A stretch of DNA of 64,000 bases from Kineosporia rhizophila (lineage in GTDB: Bacteria > Actinomycetota > Actinomycetes > Actinomycetales > Kineosporiaceae), in assembly GCF_021277265.1 (NCBI RefSeq), contig NZ_JAJSOH010000018.1, forward strand, positions 1 through 64,000. Reading direction: 5' to 3'. Below, piece by piece: positions 54,084 through 62,267 of the stretch. A program made the position numbers and the translations under genes. The notes under the pieces are model-generated. The model did not search any database and had not been told where the DNA came from. It saw only the letters and a list, made by a program, of their open reading frames with translations. Numbering within the stretch: the stretch's first letter is position 1; the number at the start of each line of letters is the position of its first letter.

Positions 54084-54710
54084 TCACACGCCGAGGGCGA
54101 TCCGCACGCCGATCATCACCATCACCACCGCGATGATGCCGTCCAGAATCCGCCAGGCCATCGGCCGAGAGAACACCGGCCGGAGCAGTCGCGCCCCGAA
54201 ACCCAGTGCACCGAACCACAACACGCTGGCCAGGATCGCCCCGGCCACCCACCACCAGCGGCCCACCGACTGGCCGTTGGCGATCGAGCCGAGCAGGATC
54301 ACCGTGTCCAGGTACACGTGCGGGTTGAGCCAGGTCAGCGCGAGCATGGTGACCACCACCCGGCCCACCCGCGCCGGGCTGCCGCTCTCGGCCACCTCGA
54401 GCACCTCACCCGAGGGCCGCAGGGCCCGGCGTGCGGCAGTCAGGCCGTACCAGAACAAAAAGGCCGATCCGAGAACGCGAATCACGGTGAGAGCCACTGG
54501 CGCGCTCTGCACCACCGCGCCCACCCCCAGCACCCCGGCCAGGATCAGGACCGCGTCGGAAACTGCGCAGATCACCACCGCCGGCGCAACCACCCCCGAT
54601 CGCTCGGCGATGCCGAGGCGCAACAGGTAGGCGTTCTGGGCGCCGATCGCCACGATCAGGGTCAGACCCGTCATCAGACCAAGGACGGCGGGCACGAGGG
54701 TCGCACTCAT
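54084..54710 (-). CDS. LysE/ArgO-type amino acid exporter
   Basis: A 208-residue membrane protein with five or six helices. Family sequences are GLTLIVAIGAQNAYLLRLGI near residue 20 and LTWLNPHVYLDTVIL near 140, both typical of lysine/arginine exporters. The ATG at 54710 follows TACCTT (54723-54718) by seven bases with no ribosome site. It diverges from an ArgP/LysG-type regulator across 69 bases, the classical arrangement in which high lysine or arginine switches export on. Confidence 0.9.
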   Translation of the reverse strand: MSATLVPAVLGLMTGLTLIVAIGAQNAYLLRLGIAERSGVVAPAVVICAVSDAVLILAGVLGVGAVVQSAPVALTVIRVLGSAFLFWYGLTAARRALRPSGEVLEVAESGSPARVGRVVVTMLALTWLNPHVYLDTVILLGSIANGQSVGRWWWVAGAILASVLWFGALGFGARLLRPVFSRPMAWRILDGIIAVVMVMIGVRIALGV

Positions 54711-54717
54711 GTCACCG

Positions 54718-54773
54718 AAGGTAGGAGCCGGGCGGGGTGAAGTACAGCTCATCTTTCTGAAGCTACGTAAGCT
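54718..54773. promoter_or_regulatory. Divergent leaderless promoters of lysE and lysG
   Basis: TACCTT on the minus strand (54723-54718) and TAAGCT on the plus strand (54768-54773) each lie six or seven bases before an ATG. The A+T-rich segment between them (about 54740-54765) is where an ArgP/LysG-type regulator would bind. Confidence 0.5.
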
Positions 54774-54779
54774 CTGCTT

Positions 54780-55670
54780 ATGCGATTCCACCGCGACCAC
54801 CTCGAGACGCTGCTGGCGGCCGTGGACGAAGGCACCTTCGACGCGGCCGCGGTGCGGCTCAACATCACCGCTTCGGCCGTCTCCCAGCGGATCAAGGCGA
54901 TGGAGCAGGCCGCCGGGCGGGTGCTGCTGCAGCGCACCACGCCGATCCGGCCCACCGCCGACGGCACGGTGGTGGTGCGGCACGCGCGCCAGGCCCGGTT
55001 GCTGGAAGAGGAGACGGCGCGGGCTCTTTCGCCCGCCCCGGTCGGCGCGATGCCCTCGATCGCGCTCGCGGTCAATGCGGATTCACTGAGCACCTGGTTC
55101 CTGAGCGCCCTGGCCGACGTGCTGCAGGACACGGCGGTGGTGTTCGACCTGTATCGCGAGGACCAGGAGCGCACCTCGGACCTGCTGCGCTCGGGCACCG
55201 TGATGGCAGCGGTGACCGCCGAGGCCGCCCCGGTGCAGGGCTGCTCGTCGGTGCGACTGGGGACGATGCGCTACCACGCGGTGGCATCGCCCGAATTCGT
55301 CGCGCGGCACCTCGGCGGGGGCGCCGGCGACCTGACCCTGATCGACCAGGCTCCGCTGGTGGACTTCGACCGTCAGGACGGGCTGCAGCAGGCTTTCCTG
55401 AGGCGCACGGTCGGGCACGATCCGCGTTCACCGCGGCACTACGTGCCTACCTCGGAAGACTTCGCCCGGGCGGTGAAGGCCGGTTTCGGCTGGGCAATGC
55501 TGCCCGACCAGCAGTGCTTGGACGACGTGGCCGCCGGGCGGCTCGTGCTGCTGGCTCCCGACCGGCCCGCTGGGGTCGAACTGCACTGGCAGCGCTGGAA
55601 GCTGGAGTCTGCGCTGCTGGACCGGATCAGCCGCGCGGTGCGGGAACAGGCGGGGCGCGAACTGCTCTGA
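54780..55670 (+). CDS. ArgP/LysG-type LysR-family transcriptional regulator
   Basis: A 296-residue LysR-type regulator. The winged helix is at residues 1-60 (RDHLETLLAAVDEGTFDAAAVRLNIT, SAVSQRIKAMEQ). A C-terminal effector-binding domain follows; FGWAMLPDQQ near residue 240 is typical of the ArgP group, which senses lysine or arginine and controls LysE/ArgO. The ATG at 54780 is probably leaderless. Its stop codon lies two bases from that of the convergent HATPase gene. Confidence 0.9.
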   Translation: MRFHRDHLETLLAAVDEGTFDAAAVRLNITASAVSQRIKAMEQAAGRVLLQRTTPIRPTADGTVVVRHARQARLLEEETARALSPAPVGAMPSIALAVNADSLSTWFLSALADVLQDTAVVFDLYREDQERTSDLLRSGTVMAAVTAEAAPVQGCSSVRLGTMRYHAVASPEFVARHLGGGAGDLTLIDQAPLVDFDRQDGLQQAFLRRTVGHDPRSPRHYVPTSEDFARAVKAGFGWAMLPDQQCLDDVAAGRLVLLAPDRPAGVELHWQRWKLESALLDRISRAVREQAGRELL

Positions 55671-55672
55671 GA

Positions 55673-56170
55673 TCAGCCGATGGCCTGGTCGAGCACCGCG
55701 ATCATGCGCTGCGGGGGCGCGTCGGCCACCAGCGCCCAGACCAGTTTGCGGCCGCGCTCGAGGCACCAGCCCATCTCCAGCGCCATCGACGAGATCAGGC
55801 GCAGCCCGAGCCCGCCCACCGCGTTCACGTCCGGGCCGGGCGAGGCCGGGATCCGGTCGACCGCGGCATCGGAGACCACCAGCAGCCATCCCCGGCTGCC
55901 CCGGGACAGCGAGGCCGACACCGGTGACCTCCCGTGCCGCAGGCCGTTGATGGTGAGCTCGCCCATGGTCATCGCCACCCGCTCGCTGGCGGCGGAGAAG
56001 ACGTGCCCCGAAGGGTGCGCGGCGTTGTGCGACTCACCCGCCGCCGCCACGGCGTTGCGGGCCTCGTCACGGGCCCGCACGGATCCCTCGACCGAGTCGA
56101 TGACCCAGTCGAGCCGCTGCGCCCAGAAACCGATCGGCGGCCGACCCTCGGCCAGGGTCGCCGCACTCAT
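55673..56170 (-). CDS. HATPase_c anti-sigma-like regulatory protein
   Basis: A 165-residue GHKL-fold protein of the RsbW/SpoIIAB class. The N-box is GELTINGLRHG and the G-box GGLGLRLISSM; both look intact. Such proteins bind and phosphorylate STAS partners and often hold a sigma factor. No sigma gene is in the window. The ATG at 56170 overlaps the stop codon of the STAS gene in an ATGA junction, so the two are co-translated. Together with the phytochrome-phosphatase nearby it forms a likely partner switch. Confidence 0.82.
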   Translation of the reverse strand: MSAATLAEGRPPIGFWAQRLDWVIDSVEGSVRARDEARNAVAAAGESHNAAHPSGHVFSAASERVAMTMGELTINGLRHGRSPVSASLSRGSRGWLLVVSDAAVDRIPASPGPDVNAVGGLGLRLISSMALEMGWCLERGRKLVWALVADAPPQRMIAVLDQAIG

Positions 56171-56553
56171 GACTGACTGGCCGAGATGTCGCCGGCCTGC
56201 TGCTGCTCGGGCAGCCAGCGGGCCAGGTCGCCCGCGCCCACCAGGGTGATCAGCTCGGCCACCCGGCGGGAGGGGCCCTGCAGCAGCAGCTCGGCCCCGG
56301 CGCTGCGCAGACCGGCGGCCAGGCGGACCACGAACGAGATGCCCACCGAGTCCATCATGGTGACCTGACGTACGTCCATCACCGTCTGCCGGCCCGCGTC
56401 GATCGAGAACCGGCCCGCGTACTCCAGGTCGTCGCTCACCCGGACGTCCACGTCGCCGTAGAGAATGACCAGCGTGCAGTCGTCCTGCGCGAGCACGACC
56501 ACGTCACCCGGGGCGTCGTGGTCCGGCCCAGAGGTCTGGTGGTTCCGGGACAC
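56167..56553 (-). CDS. STAS-domain anti-anti-sigma factor
   Basis: A 128-residue STAS protein of the SpoIIAA/RsbV class. The core reads TLVILYGDVDV, then a helix, and the phosphoserine motif MMDSVGISFVVRL with the acceptor Ser after Asp. I chose the GTG at 56553 because AAGGAGG lies five bases upstream; the in-frame extension has no such site. It precedes the HATPase gene with a 4-base overlap and diverges from the heme oxygenase gene across 158 bases. Confidence 0.88.
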   Translation of the reverse strand: MSRNHQTSGPDHDAPGDVVVLAQDDCTLVILYGDVDVRVSDDLEYAGRFSIDAGRQTVMDVRQVTMMDSVGISFVVRLAAGLRSAGAELLLQGPSRRVAELITLVGAGDLARWLPEQQQAGDISASQS

Positions 56554-56711
56554 CTTCGCCTCCTTGTCTGCCCCGTGGCAGTCCCCCGTCTGCCCAGCTC
56601 GTCCCGCACGAAGACGCCCACGCACCGTTTCTGGACGCGCACGGACTCCGGCAGCTTGCATCGTTATGCTATCTCACCTGGCATTTCCCGCCCGGCAGCC
56701 GGAGGAGGCTC

Positions 56712-57293
56712 ATGACCGACGTCGCTGGTGGTCACGGGGTCGCGGCTCTGCGGGCGGCCACCCGCCCGGCGCACGAGCGGCTCGACCGCCTGGTCGACCT
56801 GCGCAGCTGGGACCGGGCCACCCACCAGTGGTGGCTGCAGCGCATGCTCGGCCTGCACGAGCCGCTGGAACGCGAGCTCGCGGCCGAGGGGCCGATCGCC
56901 CCGGCCCGTCGGCGCAGTACCCAGATCGAGGCCGATCTGCGCAGCCTGGGCCTGACCGCGGCTGCGGTGCGGGCGCTGCCCCGTAGCCCGCTCCCGCCGG
57001 CCCCGACCGGCCCCCGGGCCCTGGGGCAGCTCTACGTGCTCGACGGTTCCGCCCTGGGCGGCGCGGTGATCGCCCACCACGCCATCGCGGCCGGAGTGCC
57101 GCAGAGCGCCTGCACCAGCCTGGTCCACTCCAAGGCCCGGATCGCCTGCTGGCGGGAGACCCGGCAGCGGCTGGACGATCTCGGCCCCGAGGCGCTGACC
57201 CACGCGGTCCGCGCCGCGGTCGAGCTGTTCGCCGTGTTCGAGGCCTGGCTGCACACCCCGGCCCCCGGCCGGCCCACCCTTCCACCGAGGTAA
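56712..57293 (+). CDS. Heme oxygenase
   Basis: A 193-residue biliverdin-forming heme oxygenase. The proximal heme-ligand His is H21 in TRPAHERLDRL, and the helix with LYVLDGSALGGAVIAHH near residues 108-124 carries the glycines over the heme. The family opens heme to biliverdin, the chromophore of bacteriophytochromes. GGAGGAG precedes the ATG at 56712. It is 15 bases upstream of the phytochrome gene, so the pair makes sensor and pigment together. Confidence 0.88.
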   Translation: MTDVAGGHGVAALRAATRPAHERLDRLVDLRSWDRATHQWWLQRMLGLHEPLERELAAEGPIAPARRRSTQIEADLRSLGLTAAAVRALPRSPLPPAPTGPRALGQLYVLDGSALGGAVIAHHAIAAGVPQSACTSLVHSKARIACWRETRQRLDDLGPEALTHAVRAAVELFAVFEAWLHTPAPGRPTLPPR

Positions 57294-57308
57294 GGCCCTT
57301 CCCCGACC

Positions 57309-59552
57309 GTGAGCGAGCAGATGATCAGCCCGGCCGACCTGGACCAGTGCGCCCAGGAGCCGATCCAGTACCCCGGCTCGGTGCAGCCCCACGGCGTGAT
57401 GGTGGTCGTGCACCCCGGCCACCAGACCCTGCTGGCCGCCTCGGAGAACCTGGGCCGGTTCCTGCCCGGCGCCGCTGCCACCCCCGGCGTCGGCGCGAGC
57501 GAGGTGTTCGGCCCGGATCTGTGGGCCACGATCGCCGAGCGGGTCGCCGACGACGACCTGCTCGAGCCGATCCGCTGGCGGGGCCCGGCCGGCGGCCCCT
57601 GGGCCGGGCGCGCGGTCGACGTGCTGGTGCACTTCGCGGGCGAGAACCGGCTGGTGGTCGAGCTGGAGGCGGTGAGCGACGCCTCGCTCGGCCGGTCGGT
57701 CTCGCTGTCCGCCACCAACAACCAGATCACCCGGCTGCGGGCCTGCACCACCGCGGAAGAGGTGCTCCAGCGGCTGACCACGGCCGTGCAGCGGGTCACC
57801 GGGTTCGACCGGGTGATGGTCTACCGGTTCGACCGGGAGTGGAACGGTGAGGTGATCGCCGAGCACCGGCGTCCCCACCTGGAGCCTTTCCTGGGCCTGC
57901 GCTACCCCGAGTCGGACATCCCCGCCCAGGCGCGGAAGCTGTACACCCTGAACCGGCTTCGCTTCATCGTCGACTCGCACGCCACCGCGGCCCGGCTGGT
58001 CCCGCGCACCCCGGAGGACGACGGCGGCGAGCTCGACCTGTCGTTCGCACCGCTGCGCAGCGTGTCGCCGGTGCATCTCGAATACCTGCGGGGCATGGGG
58101 GTCCGGGCCTCGATGTCGGTCTCGATGATGCGCGAGGGGCGGCTCTGGGGGCTGGTCGCCTGCCACCACTACGACGGCCCGCTGCAGCCCTCGCACGACG
58201 AGCGCGCCGCGGCCGACTTCCTCACCCAGGCGGCGATGGAGATCGTCACCACCCGCCAGGCCGGCGCCGACGCGGCCCACCTGGCCGCGGGACAGAGGCG
58301 TCTGGAACAGCTGCTGCCGATCCTCGACCAGCCCCAGCTGTCCCCCACCGAGGCCCTGGCGCGGACCGACCTCGGCCCGGTGGCCGCGCTGGCCGACGCC
58401 AGCGGGGTGGTCGTGCGGGCCGGTTCGGTGCAGGCCACCTGGGGTGAGGTTCCCGGGCCGGAGGTGGCCGAACGCATCGTGCAGGCGCTGGCCCGCACCG
58501 ACGGCGTGCCCGCCTTCACCGACGACCTGCGGGGGCTCGGGCTGGGCAGCGACGCGGTGGCCGGGGCCCTGGTGCTGCCGGTCAGCCCCGGGCACTGGGT
58601 GCTGTGGCTGAACCGGGCGGTGGAGCGCACCGTGCGCTGGGCCGGCGACCCGGACGACAAGACCATCACGATCCGCGCCGACGGCAGCGCCCGGATCGGG
58701 CCGCGCCGTTCGTTCGAGGCCGCCGAGCAGAAGCTGCGCGGCCGCAGTGCCCCCTGGGACTCCTGGAAGGTGCAGGCAGTGACCGCGCTCGGCAGCGCGG
58801 CGACCACCCAGCTGCGCCGTTACGAGCGCGACGCGGTGAGCATCGTCGAGGACTTGCACGACTCGCTGCACCCCACCCGTCTGCCCCACCTGACCGGCGT
58901 GGACCTGGAAGTGCGTTACGTGCCCGCCCCCGACGGGCGCTTCGCGGGCGACTGGTGGGACTGCTTCGAGCTCCCCGGAGGCAAGCTGGCGCTGGTGGTC
59001 GGCGACGTCACCGGTCACGGCAGTGCGGTCACGGCCACCATGACGCAGCTACGTACGGCCCTGCGCGCCTACCTGCTGGAGGGTGCTCCCCCGGCCGAGA
59101 CCCTGGGCCGGCTCGACGCGCTGGCCCACATGATGTTCCGGCCCACCCTGGCCACCGTGGTCCTGGCCCTGTACGAACCGGCCACCGGCGCGCTGGAGAT
59201 CGCCCGGGCCGGTCACCCGCACCCGGTGCTGGCCCGCGCCGGAGAGGCCGGGCCGGTGCTGATCGACGCCCGGCTGCCGATCGGCCTGGGTATCGACACC
59301 CCGGCGACGTCCTGGTCGGGCACCCTCGAGGAGGGCCAGACGCTGATCCTCTACTCCGACGGGCTCAGCGAAGACCGGGCGCTCTCCCCGGAGGAAGGCA
59401 TCCAGCGGCTGGCCGGCATCGTGGCCGGAGTCAGCCAGGAGCCGCTCAAGGTGATCGCCGACACGCTCGTCGAGGCCGTGCCCCCGCCGCGTACCGACGA
59501 CACCACGCTGCTGATCGTCCGCCGCCCCGGCGTTCAGGACCAGACGCAGTAG
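57309..59552 (+). CDS. Bacteriophytochrome with C-terminal SpoIIE/PP2C phosphatase
   Basis: A 747-residue red/far-red light sensor with a serine-phosphatase output. PAS (about 1-120) holds the biliverdin-binding C14 (DLDQCAQEPI). GAF (about 140-305) has PESDIP with D203, and H256 and H286/H287 for the chromophore pocket. PHY (about 310-490) has the tongue PRRSF motif. The PP2C domain (about 520-745) has GDWWDCF, GDVTGHG, AGHPHPVL, YSDGL and PRTDDTTLL, so its metal site looks complete. It probably dephosphorylates a STAS protein such as the nearby one. The GTG at 57309 follows heme oxygenase by 15 bases. Confidence 0.92.
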   Translation: MSEQMISPADLDQCAQEPIQYPGSVQPHGVMVVVHPGHQTLLAASENLGRFLPGAAATPGVGASEVFGPDLWATIAERVADDDLLEPIRWRGPAGGPWAGRAVDVLVHFAGENRLVVELEAVSDASLGRSVSLSATNNQITRLRACTTAEEVLQRLTTAVQRVTGFDRVMVYRFDREWNGEVIAEHRRPHLEPFLGLRYPESDIPAQARKLYTLNRLRFIVDSHATAARLVPRTPEDDGGELDLSFAPLRSVSPVHLEYLRGMGVRASMSVSMMREGRLWGLVACHHYDGPLQPSHDERAAADFLTQAAMEIVTTRQAGADAAHLAAGQRRLEQLLPILDQPQLSPTEALARTDLGPVAALADASGVVVRAGSVQATWGEVPGPEVAERIVQALARTDGVPAFTDDLRGLGLGSDAVAGALVLPVSPGHWVLWLNRAVERTVRWAGDPDDKTITIRADGSARIGPRRSFEAAEQKLRGRSAPWDSWKVQAVTALGSAATTQLRRYERDAVSIVEDLHDSLHPTRLPHLTGVDLEVRYVPAPDGRFAGDWWDCFELPGGKLALVVGDVTGHGSAVTATMTQLRTALRAYLLEGAPPAETLGRLDALAHMMFRPTLATVVLALYEPATGALEIARAGHPHPVLARAGEAGPVLIDARLPIGLGIDTPATSWSGTLEEGQTLILYSDGLSEDRALSPEEGIQRLAGIVAGVSQEPLKVIADTLVEAVPPPRTDDTTLLIVRRPGVQDQTQ

Positions 59553-59851
59553 AGGGCGGCCAGGGCCAGCAGCACGGTCAGCAGGGTGCCGGTCAGCACC
59601 GCCCGCGGGTGGTGCACCGGATCGGCCTGGTTGAAGTCGGCCACCCGCTCGCGGTGCCGGGCGCGCTGCGCCAGGCCCAGGGCGGCCGCGGTGACCACCC
59701 CGGTCAGGGCCAGGACGATGGCCACCACGATGGTGTCCGGCCGGCCCGCCCGGATCATCAGCAGCGAGACCACGGCGAAGGCCAGGGCGGTGCGGATCCA
59801 GGCCAGCGTGGTGCGTTCCACCTGCAGGCCCGGGTCCTCGGAACGGGCCAC
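59534..59851 (-). CDS. DUF202 family membrane protein
   Basis: A 105-residue membrane protein with three helices. The family signature ERTTLAWIRTALAF is at residues 12-25. The role is unknown. The last 19 bases overlap the convergent phytochrome gene. It follows the YidH-like gene after five bases on the same strand, so they form an operon of two related DUF202 proteins. Confidence 0.85.
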   Translation of the reverse strand: MARSEDPGLQVERTTLAWIRTALAFAVVSLLMIRAGRPDTIVVAIVLALTGVVTAAALGLAQRARHRERVADFNQADPVHHPRAVLTGTLLTVLLALAALYCVWS

Positions 59852-59856
59852 CGGCT

Positions 59857-60228
59857 TCAGCCGGTGAGCAGGACGACGCCCACCAGCACCAGCGCCGCGA
59901 TGCCCACCCCGTAGCCGAGCAGCCCGGCCAGCCCGAGCAGCGGCAGCGGCTCACCCGCCCGCATCGCGCGCTCGCTGGCCCACCAGCGGCGGTAGGCCGC
60001 GACGCCGAGGGCGCCGCCCATCAGCAGCAGCAGTGAGCTGATCAGCTCCCGTTCCAGGTCGGGGACGTCGGTCAGGAAGGCGTCCGCACCGATACCGCCG
60101 GCGATCAGGCCGAGCGACGTGCGGATCCAGGCCAGGAACGTGCGTTCGTTGGCCAGGGTGAACCGCGGGTCCGGAGCCTTCCCCTCAGAGAGGAGCCTGC
60201 GCTCCCAGGAAGGCACCATGAGACCCAT
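59857..60228 (-). CDS. YidH family DUF202 membrane protein
   Basis: A 123-residue membrane protein with three helices and the DUF202 signature ANERTFLAWIRTSLGL near residues 26-41, close to E. coli YidH. The function is unknown. The start is the ATG at 60228 or at 60219; neither has a clear ribosome site. It is the first gene of the DUF202 pair and diverges from the LLM oxidoreductase gene. Confidence 0.85.
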   Translation of the reverse strand: MGLMVPSWERRLLSEGKAPDPRFTLANERTFLAWIRTSLGLIAGGIGADAFLTDVPDLERELISSLLLLMGGALGVAAYRRWWASERAMRAGEPLPLLGLAGLLGYGVGIAALVLVGVVLLTG

Positions 60229-60387
60229 GGTCGGCGCTTAACCGTGCGTTCACAAGCCGCCGGACGAGAGTGAGACGGACGCAATTCCATGCCGTTTCGA
60301 CCGGTTCTGGCTTGCCGACAGGAACACTCGACAAGCTCGGGCAAGGGCTCGCGAGCTGCGGCGGGGGCCTTCTGACAGGCTGTGCCC

Positions 60388-61314
60388 ATGCGTCTGGCCA
60401 TTTTCACCGAGCCCCAGCAGGGCGCCTCGTACCAGGATCTGCTCGCGGTCGCCCAGACCGCGGAGAACGCCGGGTTCGACGGCTTCTTCCGTTCCGACCA
60501 CTACCTCACCATGGGCGGCGACGGCCGGCCCGGCCCGACCGACGCCTGGGTGACCCTGGCCGGCCTGGCCCTGCAGACCTCCCGCATCCGGCTCGGCACG
60601 CTGGTCACCTCGGGCACCTTCCGCTACCCGGGCCCGCTGGCGGTCAGCGTGGCGCAGGTCGACCAGATGAGCGGCGGCCGGGTCGAGCTGGGCCTCGGCG
60701 CGGGCTGGTTCGACGCCGAGCACTCCGCCTACGGCATCCCGTTCCCCTCCGTGGGCGAGCGCTTCGACCGCCTGGAGGAGCAGCTCGAGATCATCGACGG
60801 CCTGTTCCGCACCCCGGTCGGCGAGACCTACGACTTCACCGGCAAGCACTACCGGTTCGCCGACTCGCCGGCCCTGCCCAAGCCGGCCCAGGAACGCCTG
60901 CCGTTCATCGTCGGCGGCAAGGGCGCCAAGCGCACCCCCGCGCTGGCCGCCCGGTTCGCCGCCGAGTTCAACACCCCGTTCGTGAAGCAGGCCGAGGTGG
61001 CCCCGCTGTTCCAGCGGGTGCGCGAGGCCTGCGCCGCGGCCGGCCGCACCGACCTGCCGGTCTTCTCCTCGGCCGCGGTGCTGTGCGTGGGCCGCGACGA
61101 GGCCGAGGTCAAGCGCCGGGCCGCGGCGATCGGGCGGGACGTGGAGGAGATGCGCGAGAACGGCGGCATCGTCGGCACCCCGGACCAGGCGGTCGAGGCG
61201 ATCGGCCGGTACGCCGAGGCCGGCGCCACCCGGCTGTTCCTGCAGACCCTCGACCTGTCCGACCTCGACCACGTCGAGCTGGTCGCCTCCGCGGTGGCCC
61301 CGCAGCTGGCCTGA
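60388..61314 (+). CDS. LLM-class F420-dependent oxidoreductase
   Basis: A 308-residue luciferase-like TIM-barrel oxidoreductase, most like the F420-dependent group of actinobacteria. Opening sequence MRLAIFTEPQQGASYQDLLA; cofactor-binding segments GTLVTSGTFRYPGPLA and VELGLGAGWFDAEHSAYGIPF; C-terminal GTPDQAVEAIGRYAEAG. The substrate is unknown. The ATG at 60388 follows CAGGCT (60376-60381) by six bases and has no ribosome site. A GTG at 60382 would add two residues. A 19-base hairpin follows its stop codon. Confidence 0.88.
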   Translation: MRLAIFTEPQQGASYQDLLAVAQTAENAGFDGFFRSDHYLTMGGDGRPGPTDAWVTLAGLALQTSRIRLGTLVTSGTFRYPGPLAVSVAQVDQMSGGRVELGLGAGWFDAEHSAYGIPFPSVGERFDRLEEQLEIIDGLFRTPVGETYDFTGKHYRFADSPALPKPAQERLPFIVGGKGAKRTPALAARFAAEFNTPFVKQAEVAPLFQRVREACAAAGRTDLPVFSSAAVLCVGRDEAEVKRRAAAIGRDVEEMRENGGIVGTPDQAVEAIGRYAEAGATRLFLQTLDLSDLDHVELVASAVAPQLA

Positions 61315-61318
61315 GCCC

Positions 61319-61361
61319 GGTGATCATGCACCTCCGGCCGGCCCGGAGGTGCATGATCACC
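61319..61361 (+). terminator. Long hairpin after the LLM oxidoreductase gene
   Basis: A perfect 19-base stem (61319-61337 with 61343-61361) and a five-base loop, starting four bases after the stop codon. No T-run follows. Confidence 0.65.
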
Positions 61362-61409
61362 CCGCGGCCGCCTAACATCTCTCCCTCTCGGAGGGTGGGT
61401 GGTACGGCG

Positions 61410-62162
61410 ATGAAGTCGGTCCGGCTAGAAAAGGACGGGCCGGTGCGGCACATCGTGCTGGCCGCGCCCAAACGGCGTAATGCGCTGTCCGCCCAGATGC
61501 TGGACGAGCTGGCCGAGGCGGTCGCCCGGGTGGCCACCGACGACGCGGCCCGGGCCCTGGTGATCCGGGCCGAGGGCAAGGCGTTCTGCGCCGGGGCCGA
61601 CATCCACGGCCTGTTCGGCGACCTGAACCGGCCCACCGCGCAGATCCGCGACGACCTCAAGCACATCTACGCCAGCTTCCTCGGGGTGGCCGACCTGCCC
61701 ATCCCGACCATCGCCGCGGTGCACGGGGTGGCCGTCGGGGCGGGCATCAACATCGCGCTGGCCTGCGACATCGTGATCGCCGGGCGCAACGCCCAGTTCG
61801 CCGTCACGTTCGCCGACATCGGTCTGCACCCCGGCGGCGGGGCCAGCTGGTTCCTGACCCGCCGGATGGGCGCCGACCGGGCCCTGGCGGCGATCATCGC
61901 GGCCGAGACCATCGACGCCGACAGTGCCCTGCGGCACGGCCTGGTCACCCAGGTCGCCGACGACCCGGCCGAGGTCGCCACCCGGCTCGCCCACCAGGCC
62001 GCCTCCCGCGACCCGGGCCTGATCCGCGACGCCAAGCGGGCCGTGCAGATCGCCGAGACCTCGGAACTGCCCGAGGTGCTGGAGTTCGAGTCCTGGGCCC
62101 AGGCCGCCACCGTGGGCCGGCCGGACTTCGCCGAGTTCGTGGAGCGCTTCACCAAACGCTGA
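61410..62162 (+). CDS. Crotonase (enoyl-CoA hydratase/isomerase) family protein
   Basis: A 250-residue crotonase-fold protein. CoA-binding NALSAQM and the oxyanion-hole segment GKAFCAGADIHGL are present, followed by HGVAVGAGINIALACD. The two glutamates of true hydratases are not evident: the segment reads QFAVTFADIGLHPGGG, closer to isomerase-type members. Its CoA ester substrate is unknown. The ATG at 61410 has a GGAGGGTGGG upstream, and TAACAT (61373-61378) is a plausible -10 element. Confidence 0.85.
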   Translation: MKSVRLEKDGPVRHIVLAAPKRRNALSAQMLDELAEAVARVATDDAARALVIRAEGKAFCAGADIHGLFGDLNRPTAQIRDDLKHIYASFLGVADLPIPTIAAVHGVAVGAGINIALACDIVIAGRNAQFAVTFADIGLHPGGGASWFLTRRMGADRALAAIIAAETIDADSALRHGLVTQVADDPAEVATRLAHQAASRDPGLIRDAKRAVQIAETSELPEVLEFESWAQAATVGRPDFAEFVERFTKR

Positions 62163-62190
62163 AGCCCCGGCCGTCCCACCGCCGGCAGCC

Positions 62191-62226
62191 TTCAGTGAAC
62201 CTTCATCGGCCGCCTGCACTCTTCAT
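62191..62226 (+). promoter_or_regulatory. CTTCA repeats upstream of the dinucleotide-binding gene
   Basis: CTTCA starts at 62191, 62202 and 62222, so the first two copies are 11 bases apart. Eleven-base direct repeats occur in PhoP boxes, but the sequence is not a good match to the GTTCACC unit. Possible operator, weakly supported. Confidence 0.3.
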
Positions 62227-62267
62227 CCCGTCAGCACGAGAACGACGGGCGCAGGAGGAGGCAGACC

